Assembly (NCBI GenBank): GCA_028280845.1
Contig: JANQKZ010000031.1
Span: forward strand, 1-64,000
DNA: 64,000 nucleotides
DNA from: Opitutales bacterium
GTDB lineage: Bacteria > Verrucomicrobiota > Verrucomicrobiia > Opitutales > JABSRG01
Reading direction: 5' to 3'
This document shows positions 21,053 to 32,003 of the stretch, piece by piece. The notes under the pieces are model-generated. The model made no database searches, was not told the origin of the DNA, and worked only from the letters and a program-made list of their open reading frames with translations. The position numbers and the translations under genes were made by a program. The stretch's first letter is position 1, and every line of letters starts with the position of its first letter.

Positions 21053-24000
21053 TTAATTAAAGCTGAGAGCGTCTTCCTTCTGGAGGCGGACGTCCAAACA
21101 TAGGCTCTGCATTTCCTTCATTAACACGTTGAAGGACTGCGGTGTACCGGCTTGCAGGCTGTTGTCACCCTTAACCAGTTGTTCATAAATCTTGGTGCGG
21201 CCATTTACGTCGTCACTCTTCACCGTCAGGAGTTCCTGCAGGGTGTAAGCCGCGCCGTAGGCTTCGAGGGCCCAGACTTCCATTTCCCCGAAGCGTTGAC
21301 CCCCGTATTGGGCTTTGCCACCCAAAGGCTGTTGGGTGATGAGGCTGTAAGGTCCAACCGCACGGGCATGAATCTTGGAAGCCACGAGGTGGTTCAACTT
21401 CATCATGTAGATGTAACCGACAACGACGTCCTGATCGAAGGGGATCCCCGTCCTACCGTCGAAGAGGCGGCTCTTACCCGAGTGCGGCAAGCCGGCCTCC
21501 TGGAGGTATTCCCGGACCCGCTTTTCGCTGATCCCATCAAAAACCGGGGTGGCCACGTTCAGGCCGAGCTTTTTACAGGCCCAGCCGAGGTGGGTTTCCA
21601 ATACCTGCCCGACGTTCATTCGGGAGGGCACTCCGAGCGGATTCAAGCAGATTTCAATGGAAGTGCCATCCGGCAGGTAAGGCATGTCTTCTTCCGGAAC
21701 AATTCGGGCAACCACGCCCTTGTTCCCGTGACGACCCGCCATTTTATCACCGACTTCCAGCTTACGCTTGGTGGCAATATAAACCTTTACGCTCTTGATC
21801 ACGCCTTGTTCGACGCTTTCACCAGACTCGATGCTGGCAATCTTGCGCTCGCGGTCACCTTCTATCTCATCGAACTTCGCCTGGAAACTCTCGACAATCT
21901 CCATGATCTTAATGCGAACCGGAGAGGGATCGATCTCGATATCCTTGGAGACCGCAGCCAGACGGCGCAGGAGGGTTTTCGTGATCTTGCGATTGGCCGG
22001 GATGATGGTCTCGCCGGTATCGCTGTTCTTCACATCCAGGGGAATCTTTTCACCCAGAAGGATATTGGAGAGCGCTTCGGTCAACTCATCGCGGAGCTTG
22101 TCATTCTGGGAGCGGAATTCTTCGTTGATCTTCTTGATCTGACGGCGACGATCACTTGGAGAGAGCTTTTCCTTTTCACCGTCGATACGGCTGGACACCT
22201 TCACGTCCATAACGATACCGGTTACACCGGATGGAACCGTCAGGGAGGAATCCTTCACGTCGGCTGCTTTTTCACCGAAAATAGCACGAAGGAGTTTTTC
22301 TTCAGGAGCTAACTCCGTTTCGCTCTTCGGAGTAATCTTACCCACCAGGATGTCGCCAGGTTTCACCTCGGCACCCACGCGGATCACCCCCTCGTGATTG
22401 AGGTTTTTCAGCGCCTCTTCACCGAAGTTCGGAATGTCCCGGGTAATTTCTTCAGGACCGAGCTTGGTGTCACGGGCGGTAACCTCGAATTCTTCAACGT
22501 GAATGGAAGTATAAACATCTTCCTTAATCAGCTTCTCGGAAATCAGGATAGCATCCTCAAAATTATATCCATTCCAAGGCATGAAGGCGACGAGAACGTT
22601 GCGGCCCAGGGCCAGATCGCCCTTGTCGGTGCATGCACCATCCGCAAGGACGTCACCGGCCTTTACTTTATCCCCCTTCTTCACAATGGGGTGTTGGTTA
22701 AAGCAGGTGCCGGCATTTGACCGCATGAATTTACGCAGATGGTGGACGTAGATGCCCTTTTTCTCATCGGTCCTTGGATCCCGTTCAAAATTCTTCGGCA
22801 AACTGCCGTCTTCGGTGATGACGATCCGTTTCGCATCGCAAGAGGCGACCACACCGTTAATCGGGGACACCTCTACGGTTTTGGAGTCGCGAGCCACGCG
22901 GGCTTCCATACCGGTTCCGACAAAAGGAGCCTCAGTCCGGAGCAAGGGAACCCCTTGGCGTTGCATGTTCGATCCCATAAGGGCGCGATTCGCATCGTCG
23001 TGCTCAAGGAAGGGGATCAGGCCCGCAGCAACGGAAACCAGCTGTTTCGGCGACACATCCATGTACTGTACTTTGTCCCCTTCTACCTCGAGAATCTCGT
23101 CGCGGAAGCGGCAAGTGACTTTGCCAACAAGCTTGTTGCTCTTGTCCAACTCGGAGTTGGCCTGAGCCACCACGTGGGGCTCTTCCTGGTCTGCCGTGAG
23201 ATAGTCTACTTCATCTAGCACGATCCCATCCTTCACAATCCGGTAGGGAGTTTCGATGAAACCAAATTCATTCACTCGGCTGTAGGACGAAAGCGAGTTG
23301 ATCAGTCCAATATTAGGCCCTTCCGGCGTCTCAATCGGACAAATCCGGCCATAGTGGCTCGGGTGCACATCGCGCACTTCGAAGCCGGCGCGTTCCCGGT
23401 TGAGGCCTCCGGGGCCAAGCGCGGAAAGACGACGCTTGTGGGTCAGCTCCGCCAGCGGATTGATCTGGTCCATGAACTGGCTCAGCTGAGAGCGGGCGAA
23501 GAAGTCGCGAATCACGGTGCTCAATGCCTTCGGATTGATGAGCTTCTGCGGCGTAATGGAATCAACGCTTTGATCGTAAAGGGTCATGCGCTCTTTGACC
23601 AGACGCTCGGTCCGGGCCAGGCCGATTCGGCACTGGTTAGATAGCAGTTCTCCGACGGTCCGCACACGACGACTACCCAAGTGGTCAATATCGTCGACGT
23701 AGCCGTCGCCACGTTTCAACTTGGTCAAATACTTGGTCGCTTCGACCACATCTTCGACTGTGATGATGCGGTGCTCGATGTCAGTCTGGAGGCCCAGCTT
23801 CTGGTTGATCTTATAACGCCCGACCCGGCCGAGGTCGTAACGTTTAGGATCCTGAAAGAGACGCTTCAGGAGTGCACGCGCATTGGCAATTGTAGGAGGC
23901 TCGCCGGGGCGGAGGCGCTTGTAGATGTCCTTCAAGGCTTCCTCTTCATTCCGGGTGGGATCCTTCTTCATGCAACGGATGATAGCTCCTTCATCGATCG

Positions 24001-24826
24001 TTGTATCGATCACGCGAACCTCGGAAATACCGGTCTTCTCGATGGAGCGAATGATCGTCTTGGTCAGCGGCTCAAAGGCCCGGGCCAAAACCACGCCCTT
24101 TTCGGCATCGACCATGTCTTCCACCAGCACGAGGTGAGACACGTTATCTTCCTTCAGCATGGTGCTGAGCTTCATGTCTTGCAGCTCGTAGAAAAGGGAT
24201 AGAATTTCGTTGTCAGAGCTGTAACCCAGGGCGCGCAACAGGGTCGTGATGAGGAATTTACGGCGGCGGCGGCGGCGGTCGAGGTAGACGTAGAGCAGGT
24301 CGTTCTGGTCAAACTGCACTTCCAGCCAGGTGCCACGATCCGGAATGATGCGGAAAGCGTGCAGGATCTTACCGCTAGTGTGCGGAGTTTCCTCGAAGGC
24401 CAGACCCGGGGAGCGGTGCAGCTGGCTTACGATAACGCGCTCAGCACCGTTAATGATGAAGGAACCCCGCTCCGTAATATGCGGAAGCTCGCCCATATAT
24501 ATCTCTTCGTCTTTGATCTGGTCTTCCTCACGGAGGCGCAGCTTGACGTAGAGGGAAATGGAGTAGGTCACGCCCTCACGGATACATTCCAGCTCGGACA
24601 TCTTGGACGGGGTAAGGGAGTAGCTCAGGTATTCGAGGACACAGCGACCATCGTAGCTTTCTATGGGAAAGACTTCGCGAAACACGGCTTCCAGGCCGAC
24701 ATTCGTTCTCTGGCTTGGCGCGGTATCGATTTGCAGAAACTCCTTAAAGGATGTGATCTGATTCTGAATAAGATTGGGAGGGGAAATGACTTCCCTCAGT
24801 TGGCCGAAGTTTTTGCGCTCAGACAT
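21053..24826 (-). CDS. rpoB: DNA-directed RNA polymerase subunit beta
   Basis: 1257 aa; [61 protein letters not shown]. Confidence 0.98.
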   Translation of the reverse strand: MSERKNFGQLREVISPPNLIQNQITSFKEFLQIDTAPSQRTNVGLEAVFREVFPIESYDGRCVLEYLSYSLTPSKMSELECIREGVTYSISLYVKLRLREEDQIKDEEIYMGELPHITERGSFIINGAERVIVSQLHRSPGLAFEETPHTSGKILHAFRIIPDRGTWLEVQFDQNDLLYVYLDRRRRRRKFLITTLLRALGYSSDNEILSLFYELQDMKLSTMLKEDNVSHLVLVEDMVDAEKGVVLARAFEPLTKTIIRSIEKTGISEVRVIDTTIDEGAIIRCMKKDPTRNEEEALKDIYKRLRPGEPPTIANARALLKRLFQDPKRYDLGRVGRYKINQKLGLQTDIEHRIITVEDVVEATKYLTKLKRGDGYVDDIDHLGSRRVRTVGELLSNQCRIGLARTERLVKERMTLYDQSVDSITPQKLINPKALSTVIRDFFARSQLSQFMDQINPLAELTHKRRLSALGPGGLNRERAGFEVRDVHPSHYGRICPIETPEGPNIGLINSLSSYSRVNEFGFIETPYRIVKDGIVLDEVDYLTADQEEPHVVAQANSELDKSNKLVGKVTCRFRDEILEVEGDKVQYMDVSPKQLVSVAAGLIPFLEHDDANRALMGSNMQRQGVPLLRTEAPFVGTGMEARVARDSKTVEVSPINGVVASCDAKRIVITEDGSLPKNFERDPRTDEKKGIYVHHLRKFMRSNAGTCFNQHPIVKKGDKVKAGDVLADGACTDKGDLALGRNVLVAFMPWNGYNFEDAILISEKLIKEDVYTSIHVEEFEVTARDTKLGPEEITRDIPNFGEEALKNLNHEGVIRVGAEVKPGDILVGKITPKSETELAPEEKLLRAIFGEKAADVKDSSLTVPSGVTGIVMDVKVSSRIDGEKEKLSPSDRRRQIKKINEEFRSQNDKLRDELTEALSNILLGEKIPLDVKNSDTGETIIPANRKITKTLLRRLAAVSKDIEIDPSPVRIKIMEIVESFQAKFDEIEGDRERKIASIESGESVEQGVIKSVKVYIATKRKLEVGDKMAGRHGNKGVVARIVPEEDMPYLPDGTSIEICLNPLGVPSRMNVGQVLETHLGWACKKLGLNVATPVFDGISEKRVREYLQEAGLPHSGKSRLFDGRTGIPFDQDVVVGYIYMMKLNHLVASKIHARAVGPYSLITQQPLGGKAQYGGQRFGEMEVWALEAYGAAYTLQELLTVKSDDVNGRTKIYEQLVKGDNSLQAGTPQSFNVLMKEMQSLCLDVRLQKEDALSFN

Positions 24827-25061
24827 GGATGATTCTTGGGTTCAGTTACTGCTCTATAAAGTCAGGAGCCAGGAAACGAGTAGCGAAGGCGGGACTCGGC
24901 TACGGGCTGCGGACTATGTCGATGAAAGTTTCGGATGAATTCGCCGGCTCAGAGATCCTGCCCCTACTCGGGTTGAGGAAACCGGTAGGCGCGGTATCCG
25001 GCGCGGCGGAATTGGGCTAGGGTTGAAAGGGGGTTTTATAAACAGCGAAAGCAGCATGGCT

Positions 25062-25084
25062 GCTCTGCCGTTTTCGGGCAGAGC
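25062..25084 (-). promoter_or_regulatory. Hairpin in the rplL-rpoB spacer (possible attenuator/processing site)
   Basis: GCTCTGCC-gttttcg-GGCAGAGC perfect 8 bp stem in the 310 bp spacer; no clear U-run. Confidence 0.4.
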
Positions 25085-25136
25085 AACCAAACTGCGTAAA
25101 GGAATAAAAGACTGTGAAATCTCTTGTTCGATAAGC

Positions 25137-25526
25137 TTACTTGAGTTCGACTTTGGCGCCGGCTTCCTCGAGCTTCTTCTTGGTTTCTTCAGCGTCGTCC
25201 TTGGAAACTCCTTCCTTAACTGGCTTCGGAGCACTTTCCACCAGTTCCTTGGCTTCTTTCAAGCCGAGGCCGGTAATTTCGCGGACAGCTTTAATGACGG
25301 CGATCTTGTTGCCCCCCATTTCAGCAAGAACGACGTCGAATTCGTCCTTTTCTTCAGCGGCGGCAGCTTCTCCTCCACCTGCTCCGGGAGCGGCGGCGGC
25401 GACGGCCACGGGCGCAGCGGCACTGACACCCCATTTTTCTTCGAGGTCTTTTACGAGACCGGCTACTTCGAGAACGCTTTGGCTGGAAAGCCAATCGATA
25501 ACTGCTTCTTTCGTGATGTCTGACAT
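25137..25526 (-). CDS. rplL: 50S ribosomal protein L7/L12
   Basis: 129 aa; [49 protein letters not shown]. Confidence 0.97.
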   Translation of the reverse strand: MSDITKEAVIDWLSSQSVLEVAGLVKDLEEKWGVSAAAPVAVAAAAPGAGGGEAAAAEEKDEFDVVLAEMGGNKIAVIKAVREITGLGLKEAKELVESAPKPVKEGVSKDDAEETKKKLEEAGAKVELK

Positions 25527-25665
25527 GGTGTCTCCTTGAATGGTTAGTTGGGGATCATTCCCCTGGTTTAAGGACCGAAGCCCCTAACCTGATTCCTTAG
25601 AGTTGGATGTGTTCGATTATTGGTTTGAGATTGTTTCGAGAAACAAAAAGGATTTATAAAAAAGT

Positions 25666-26181
25666 TTAACCTTGATCGGCGTCCACCTTGGCTTGCAAAA
25701 CTTGAACCATAGCCCGCGGCACGGCGGCTAGAACCTGGACCATTTGCGAGGCGGGCTGGTTGAGGAGGCCCAGCAATTGAGCGCGAAGGACTTCGAGGCT
25801 CGGCAGTTCAGCCAGCTCGGAAATTTCTTCGGGAGTGAGGAGGCGATCTTCAAGCACTCCGGCTTTCAGCTCGACCTTCTCCTTTTCCTTGAAGAACCCC
25901 TTCATGACCTTGGCCACACCGGAGGGATTGTTTCCACCCACGATAATGGCAACCGGGCCGGTCAGGTGCTCACCCAGGTCGGGCATTTCCCGCTCCTTCG
26001 CGGCCACGTTCAGGGCGCTGTTTTTGACAACGTGGAACTCGGCTCCCTCGTTGCGCAGCTTGGCGCGCAATTCAGCGGTTTCGTCTACAGTGATTCGGCT
26101 GTAATTTGCCAGGTAAACATAATCACTTTTACCCAGGTGATCACTGACTTCGTCTACGAGATATTTTTTCTCAGGTCTCAT
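25666..26181 (-). CDS. rplJ: 50S ribosomal protein L10
   Basis: 171 aa; MRPEKKYLVDEVSDHLGKSDYVYLANYSRITVDETAELRAKLR, between rplA and rplL. Confidence 0.95.
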   Translation of the reverse strand: MRPEKKYLVDEVSDHLGKSDYVYLANYSRITVDETAELRAKLRNEGAEFHVVKNSALNVAAKEREMPDLGEHLTGPVAIIVGGNNPSGVAKVMKGFFKEKEKVELKAGVLEDRLLTPEEISELAELPSLEVLRAQLLGLLNQPASQMVQVLAAVPRAMVQVLQAKVDADQG

Positions 26182-26197
26182 GGTCGTGTCCTCCGGG

Positions 26198-26890
26198 TTA
26201 CATACTGGCGAAGTGTTCGCTGGAAAGGCTCACACCCGGGCTCATGGTTGCAGAAATGGACATGTTCTTAATGTAACGTCCACGGAATGCCTCTGGGCGT
26301 GCCTTCCCAATAGTCTCAATAATGACTTGGGCATTTTCCAGGAGGTGTTCCTTGGGGAAGGATTTCTTCCCGCAAATCACGTGCAGATTGGCAGTCTTGT
26401 CCATTTTGAACTCCACTCGACCGGCTTTGACTTGCTGGATTCCTTCGGCCACATCATCGGTCACCGTTCCGGACTTCGGATTGGGCATCAACCCGCGCGG
26501 GCCGAGCACCCGGGCAATCTTCCGCACCTCTTTCATGGCAGAAGGAGTGGCGATGGCCACGTCGAAATCCATCCAACCGTCCTGGACCTTCTTGATGAGA
26601 TCTTCCAAACCGGCATGCTCAGCTCCGGCCGCGAGGGCCTCATCGGGCTTGTCGGTAAAGACAACAACCTTCACGGTCTTACCGGAACCATGGGGGAGAG
26701 CCACGGTGCCACGAACCATTTGGTTGCTCTGACGGGGGTCCACCATTAACTTGGCGGACAGTTCAACGGTTTCGTCAAACTTGGGCGAAGGCATTTGCTG
26801 TAGCAGAGCAATTGCTTCTTCCAGATTGTAAGCCTGCGTCAGGTCTCCGACCTCCGCGGCTTTCTGGTATCGTTTTGACTTCTTTTTCAT
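26198..26890 (-). CDS. rplA: 50S ribosomal protein L1
   Basis: 230 aa; GPRGLMPNPKSGTVTDDV; ETIGKARPEAFRGRYIKNMSISATMSPGV. Confidence 0.97.
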   Translation of the reverse strand: MKKKSKRYQKAAEVGDLTQAYNLEEAIALLQQMPSPKFDETVELSAKLMVDPRQSNQMVRGTVALPHGSGKTVKVVVFTDKPDEALAAGAEHAGLEDLIKKVQDGWMDFDVAIATPSAMKEVRKIARVLGPRGLMPNPKSGTVTDDVAEGIQQVKAGRVEFKMDKTANLHVICGKKSFPKEHLLENAQVIIETIGKARPEAFRGRYIKNMSISATMSPGVSLSSEHFASM

Positions 26891-26947
26891 TGGGTTACTT
26901 TTGGGGGTTGGGGAACCGGAATAGTTCCCGAAATTTATTTAGCGCAC

Positions 26948-27382
26948 TTAGACGTCCACACCTTCGACCACGATGCCCATGCTCCGGGCAGTACCGGCAA
27001 TGATCTTGATGGCGGCTTCCTCGTCATTCGCATTGAGATCGTCCATCTTCGTTTTGGCAATTTCCAGAACCTGGTCGCGTGTCACGGAACCTACTTTTTC
27101 CTTGTGGGGAACGCCAGAGCCCTTAGCCAGTCCTGCGGCCTTCTTCAAAAGCACCGCCGCGGGGGGGCTCTTCATGATGAAGCTGAAGGACCGGTCAGCA
27201 TAGACGGAAATAACAACTGGAAGAATGAGTCCGGCCTTGTCCTGGGTCCGGGCATTAAATTCCTTACAGAACCCCATGATGTTAACACCATGAGCACCCA
27301 GAGCCGGACCGACCGGGGGAGAGGGGTTTGCCTGACCGGCGGGAAGTTGAAGCCGGATTTGTCCTACTACTTTCTTAGACAT
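26948..27382 (-). CDS. rplK: 50S ribosomal protein L11
   Basis: [46 protein letters not shown]; internal ATG at 27382 preferred over the track start 27559. Confidence 0.96.
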   Translation of the reverse strand: MSKKVVGQIRLQLPAGQANPSPPVGPALGAHGVNIMGFCKEFNARTQDKAGLILPVVISVYADRSFSFIMKSPPAAVLLKKAAGLAKGSGVPHKEKVGSVTRDQVLEIAKTKMDDLNANDEEAAIKIIAGTARSMGIVVEGVDV

Positions 27383-27449
27383 ACGTGAACGGGATAAATG
27401 GGATTGGGAAAAACTAAAACTATCGGGTTGGAGGGGGAGAACATTAAGC

Positions 27450-28025
27450 CTAGTCCTCGGCTCGTTCCACTTGCCAGTATTCCAACTCAACGGGGGTAAA
27501 CCGGCCAAAGATGGATACGGAGACCTTAAGCTTGCCGCGCTCAGGGTCGATTTCATCAATGCGACCCATCAGATTCATAAACGGCCCATCGGTAATCTTG
27601 ACCTCTTCCCCGATTTCGAACTGAACCTTTGGCACTTCTTTGCCGTCTGCCTCTTTCACTTGGTTGAGGATACGTTCAATTTCGGAAGGCTTCAGTGGCA
27701 CAGGAGAATCTCCACCAACGAAGTTGATGACGCCTTGCGCTTCCCGGACAAAATACCATGGCCCCTTGAGGAGCTGGCCTTCATCATCGAAGAGACGCAT
27801 GTGAACAAACAGGTAGCCCGGATAAAATTTGCGCTTCTTCTGAGTCTTTTTGCCACCCTTGATCTCGGTGACGGTTTCCTCGGGCATAACCACCTCGAAG
27901 ACAAAGTCACCCATTTCTTCAATTTCGATAAACTTGTCCAGGTACTTCTTTGCCTTTGCCTCCTGATTGGAGAGGCACTGGATCGCATACCATTGCGGGC
28001 CGCTGATTGAGCTCGTGCTTGCCAT
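27450..28025 (-). CDS. nusG: Transcription termination/antitermination protein NusG
   Basis: 191 aa; [27 protein letters not shown] region [34 protein letters not shown]. Confidence 0.95.
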   Translation of the reverse strand: MASTSSISGPQWYAIQCLSNQEAKAKKYLDKFIEIEEMGDFVFEVVMPEETVTEIKGGKKTQKKRKFYPGYLFVHMRLFDDEGQLLKGPWYFVREAQGVINFVGGDSPVPLKPSEIERILNQVKEADGKEVPKVQFEIGEEVKITDGPFMNLMGRIDEIDPERGKLKVSVSIFGRFTPVELEYWQVERAED

Positions 28026-28044
28026 AGGTTGTCGGAATGGAGAC

Positions 28045-28248
28045 TTAGCGTACTAGGTCCGTGAAGAACTGGACGATGTTCAGCAGGGCATAATCCGACA
28101 GGGCGGTAAAGGATCCCAGCAAGACAGAAGCAATAATTACCACAATGGTCATGTCGCGCAGCTCAATGCGAGTCGGCCAGGAGGCCTTTTTCAATTCTAC
28201 CATCATTTCTTGCCAGAAATGGCGGACCTTGCGGAATGGATTACTCAT
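28045..28248 (-). CDS. secE: Preprotein translocase subunit SecE
   Basis: 67 aa; FWQEMMVELKKASWPTRIELRDMTIVVIIASVLLG. Confidence 0.93.
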   Translation of the reverse strand: MSNPFRKVRHFWQEMMVELKKASWPTRIELRDMTIVVIIASVLLGSFTALSDYALLNIVQFFTDLVR

Positions 28249-28315
28249 GGATGCTGTTGTCGGAGAACGCTGATCCTTTAGCTTTGGCAGGACCAGATGG
28301 AATAATGACTGAACG

Positions 28316-28391
28316 TGGCAGGAGAGGAGGGATTCGAACCCCCAACTTGCGGTTTTGGAGACCGCTGCTCTACCAATTGAACTACTCTCCT
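28316..28391 (-). tRNA. tRNA-Trp (CCA anticodon)
   Basis: Cloverleaf AGGAGAG...CTCCAAA anticodon loop...GGTTCGAATCC...CTCTCCTGCCA with encoded CCA. Confidence 0.95.
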
Positions 28392-28480
28392 ATGGGGAGA
28401 TAAATGGGCTATTAAAAATGGGGAAGCCGAGGGCCATAAAACAGGCCCTCGGCGAAGGAAAAATGAGTTGGAAATTAGAA

Positions 28481-29671
28481 TTACTCGACGATCTCGGTAA
28501 TCCGGCCGGCACCGATGGTGCGGCCACCTTCGCGGATGGCGAAACGCTGCCCAACTTCCATAGCAGAAGCCTTCTGCAGCTCGATGGTGATACTCAGGTT
28601 GTCCCCGGGCATCACCATTTCGACGCCTTCCGGCAGCTTGCAAATCCCGGTCACATCAGCGGTGCCAAAGAAGAACTGCGGACGGTATCCATCAAAGAAA
28701 GGTGTGTGGCGACCCCCTTCATCCTTGGACAAAACGTAAAGCTCAGCGCCGGCCTTGGTGTGCGGGGTGATCGAACCGGGTTTGGCGATCACCTGACCCC
28801 GCTCAATAGCGGTTTTTTCAATACCGCGAAGGAGCAGGCCGACATTGTCACCAGCTTGACCTTGGTCCAGCATCTTACGGAACATTTCCACACCGGTAAC
28901 GGTAGTCTTTTGCGTGTCCTTGAGGCCAACGATCTCGACTTCTTCCCCGACCTTGATCACCCCACGCTCGATACGGCCGGTAGCAACAGTTCCGCGTCCG
29001 GTGATCGAGAACACGTCTTCCACGGACATGAGGAGGGGCTTGTCAGTTTCGCGGGCTGGTTCCGGGATTTCAGTGTCAATCGCATCCATCAGTTCGCCGA
29101 TCGCATTGACCCACTTCTCTTCATTGTTAAGAGCTCCGGTAGCAGACCCGTGCACGATCACAGCATTGTCACCGTCATAGTCATACTTGGATAGGAGGTC
29201 ACGGACTTCCATCTCAACCAGTTCCACCAGCTCTTCGTCGTCCATCAGGTCAACCTTGTTGAGCCAGACAACGATTTTCGGCACACCGACCTGGCGGGCC
29301 AACAGGATGTGCTCGCGGGTTTGCGGCATCGGGCCGTCTGCGGCGGAAACAACGAGGATAGCACCGTCCATTTGAGCTGCACCGGTGATCATGTTTTTCA
29401 CAAAGTCGGCGTGACCGGGGCAATCCACGTGTGCGTAGTGACGATTGTCCGTTTCATACTCAACGTGAGCCACGTGAATGGTAACGGTTTTAGTTGAGTC
29501 ACGCACGGTTCCGCCCTTAGCGATATCAGCGTAGGCCTTGACCTCAGCTAGTCCTTTTTGGGCCTGAACATGCAGGATAGCTGCCGTGGTGGTGGTTTTG
29601 CCATGGTCGATGTGACCAATGGTTCCCACATTTACGTGCGGTTTAGTTCTTTCGAATGTTTCCTTAGCCAT
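28481..29671 (-). CDS. tuf: Elongation factor Tu
   Basis: 396 aa; [32 protein letters not shown]. Confidence 0.98.
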   Translation of the reverse strand: MAKETFERTKPHVNVGTIGHIDHGKTTTTAAILHVQAQKGLAEVKAYADIAKGGTVRDSTKTVTIHVAHVEYETDNRHYAHVDCPGHADFVKNMITGAAQMDGAILVVSAADGPMPQTREHILLARQVGVPKIVVWLNKVDLMDDEELVELVEMEVRDLLSKYDYDGDNAVIVHGSATGALNNEEKWVNAIGELMDAIDTEIPEPARETDKPLLMSVEDVFSITGRGTVATGRIERGVIKVGEEVEIVGLKDTQKTTVTGVEMFRKMLDQGQAGDNVGLLLRGIEKTAIERGQVIAKPGSITPHTKAGAELYVLSKDEGGRHTPFFDGYRPQFFFGTADVTGICKLPEGVEMVMPGDNLSITIELQKASAMEVGQRFAIREGGRTIGAGRITEIVE

Positions 29672-29723
29672 GGAAGGTTAAGTTTGGTTAGATTTGTTGA
29701 ATGAAGGGTTGGGTTGTTTTAAA

Positions 29724-29799
<76 letters not shown>

Positions 29800-29933
29800 A
29801 TCATCAAAGATAAGAAAGGGTGTAATCAAGGAGCCAAGCCGTTAAGCTTATGGAAAAGTGTAGAAATTGATTTGTGAAAGGGAGACCGTCAATCCCAAAA
29901 AAGGAAAAATATTGAGCCTTTTTTTGCCGGAAC

Positions 29934-30692
29934 TCAAGGCCCAATTTCCACCCGGTAGTACCCCGGGCTGAGCCGCCTGATGACGGGCATTCCAGTCAAC
30001 CAATCCTTCCAGATCGAATCAACTTCATCATTCGTTGAATTCCGGCTGAGCAGGGGTTCTCCTACCCGCCCAGTCCGATCTATTAACAAGAGAAAGTGTA
30101 TCGGTCTCCAATCCCCGGAAACCGCAGAAAAATCGGACTCTGGAAGGGTTACTTCTTCCCCGGTTATTATGGATCCAGAGGGGAGTTGTATGACTTCCAG
30201 ATAGCCGGACCGTTCGGATAGCCTGGGCAAAGGCACGGAATCCCGGCCCATCTCCTCGAAAAAGGACCAGTTTTGAGGCGAAAGGAAATCCGCCTCAGAC
30301 CGAATGCTGATCTCACTCAATGAACCCAGTTCATCATAATCCATGGATTGAATGGCCAGGGCGGGCTCAAACGACTCAAAAAGCGGGTCCAGAACGGGAT
30401 CGGAGTAACCGCGTAGATCCTGATTACTCAGATAGTTCCACTCCGTGGGTAGAAATAGAGGTGCAGAGTCAAAGAGGAGGGCCTGCTCCATCATGAGGGC
30501 ATCCCGAACCCCACCATCCGGCATGGGGAATTGCACAAATGCCTCCTTTTCAGGAATATCCTGAAGTGGGTTGAAGAAACTGGAAATCAGGCTGTAGCCG
30601 GAAAAGTGGACCAGGACGCCTAGCAAAACAATCACCACCACCAGGGGGGTCAGGGGGAGCTTGAATGAGGTTTTATCCGGTTTTGGCCGCAT
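29934..30692 (-). CDS. TonB-like energy-transducer-type protein (divergent)
   Basis: 252 aa, single N-terminal TM, C-terminus RPIHFLLLIDRTGRVGEPLLSRNS...PGYYRVEIGP TonB-C-like; adjacent to exbD/exbB. Confidence 0.5.
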   Translation of the reverse strand: MRPKPDKTSFKLPLTPLVVVIVLLGVLVHFSGYSLISSFFNPLQDIPEKEAFVQFPMPDGGVRDALMMEQALLFDSAPLFLPTEWNYLSNQDLRGYSDPVLDPLFESFEPALAIQSMDYDELGSLSEISIRSEADFLSPQNWSFFEEMGRDSVPLPRLSERSGYLEVIQLPSGSIITGEEVTLPESDFSAVSGDWRPIHFLLLIDRTGRVGEPLLSRNSTNDEVDSIWKDWLTGMPVIRRLSPGYYRVEIGP

Positions 30693-30698
30693 TGGAGA

Positions 30699-31232
30699 TC
30701 AGGGCTCTTCGTTCAGGATGCCCCTGGCTCCCTCTGCCGACCTGGTCGCGATCTGGACATTTGCAAACCCAGCTGATCTCGCAATTTCGCATACGGAGAG
30801 AAAGCCCTGCATTTCGACATTTTTATCCAACTTGACCAGCAACACATGCTCCCGCTTCGGAAACCGGCTGCTTTGGCGTTGAAGATAAGCCACGAGTCCG
30901 CCCTCCAGGTTTTGCAGGCTGTATCGATTTCCATCAAAAAGCACCATATTCCGCCGGAGCGTAAGCACAGCCGACGAAGATACGCCTTCGACCAGTGCCG
31001 ATTGGCTGGTGGGCAAGTCAATGGACAGTCCTGGACTGAAAACAAACTCAGACTTTAGCATTCCGAAAAGGAGGGCTACTATGCAGAGGTCCAGAAAGGG
31101 CACAAAGTCGAGATGGATTTCCGGCCGCAACACCCTCCCCCGCAAATCGAGAGGACTGGACAGCGAACCGACCCCGATAGATTCCGCCTCTGACGACAGA
31201 TTGCCTACGTAATCACTGCGCTGGTCGTCCAT
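30699..31232 (-). CDS. ExbD/TolR-family biopolymer transport protein
   Basis: 177 aa; EIHLDFVPFLDLCIVALLFGMLKSEFVFSPGLSIDLP. Confidence 0.85.
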   Translation of the reverse strand: MDDQRSDYVGNLSSEAESIGVGSLSSPLDLRGRVLRPEIHLDFVPFLDLCIVALLFGMLKSEFVFSPGLSIDLPTSQSALVEGVSSSAVLTLRRNMVLFDGNRYSLQNLEGGLVAYLQRQSSRFPKREHVLLVKLDKNVEMQGFLSVCEIARSAGFANVQIATRSAEGARGILNEEP

Positions 31233-31235
31233 GAC

Positions 31236-31940
31236 TCAGGATCCCGAAGCCGTGGCAGGGCTTTGAAGGTCGTTTTCGAGGGGCTCAAGATTTTGGGCTC
31301 CCTCCTCGAATTCAGTCTCGGTCAAATCTTTGAGGAGAAATTGCATGAGGTGGTGCCCTACAAATTCAATGTCATGCACCAGGGCCCGCACCCGACCATG
31401 CAGGAAATAGAAGGCAACCTGCGCCAGAATGCCCACCGCAATTCCGGCGGCCGTAGTGATCAAGGCCTGCGCCATGAGGCCGCTGTAGAGCGCACTATTG
31501 GCGTAGGCACCCGCTTCATTCATTTGAAACAAAATCTGGATGGCAGCTACGATGGTCCCCAACAGGCCGACCAGCGGAGAGATCCGAGCGATCACGGCAA
31601 TGGTGTTGATCCGGCGTTCCAGCACTGGAATTTCAACCATGGCCGCCTGCTGAATTGCGCGCCGCATCTCATCCTCCGGTTTATTATAATGGAGCAGGGC
31701 CGACTTCACAATATGTGCCAGGGGGCCCGGAGTCTCCTCGCAGACGGTCAAGGCCTCGACCAGGCGGCGTTTCCTCAACAGGTTTTTGATCCCGTCGATA
31801 AAATCCATCGAACGGATCTGCCCCCGGTGGAGGAAGAGGGTCCGTTCTACAAAAATGACAAAACCGATGATGCTAAGCAGGAGCAACACCCACATTATCG
31901 GCCCACCCTGTTGGAGCAGTGTTAAATTAAAGATTTCCAT
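31236..31940 (-). CDS. ExbB/TolQ/MotA-family proton channel protein
   Basis: 234 aa; QQGGPIMWVLLLLSIIGFVIFVERTLFLHRG; ISPLVGLLGTIVAAIQIL. Confidence 0.92.
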   Translation of the reverse strand: MEIFNLTLLQQGGPIMWVLLLLSIIGFVIFVERTLFLHRGQIRSMDFIDGIKNLLRKRRLVEALTVCEETPGPLAHIVKSALLHYNKPEDEMRRAIQQAAMVEIPVLERRINTIAVIARISPLVGLLGTIVAAIQILFQMNEAGAYANSALYSGLMAQALITTAAGIAVGILAQVAFYFLHGRVRALVHDIEFVGHHLMQFLLKDLTETEFEEGAQNLEPLENDLQSPATASGS

Positions 31941-32003
31941 GCAGGTTTGACCGATTTGAGAGAATTGACGCTGTCAACGCAATGGTTTTGATAGGGTCGG
32001 CCA

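Noticed and set aside
17026-24832. Multiple long plus-strand ORFs antisense to rpoB/rpoC
   Set aside because: Shadow ORFs; rpoB and rpoC are certain on the minus strand
29897-29926. AAAAAAGG...CCTTTTTTT as a terminator
   Set aside because: Stem is almost entirely A-T and weak; not supportable as a rho-independent terminator
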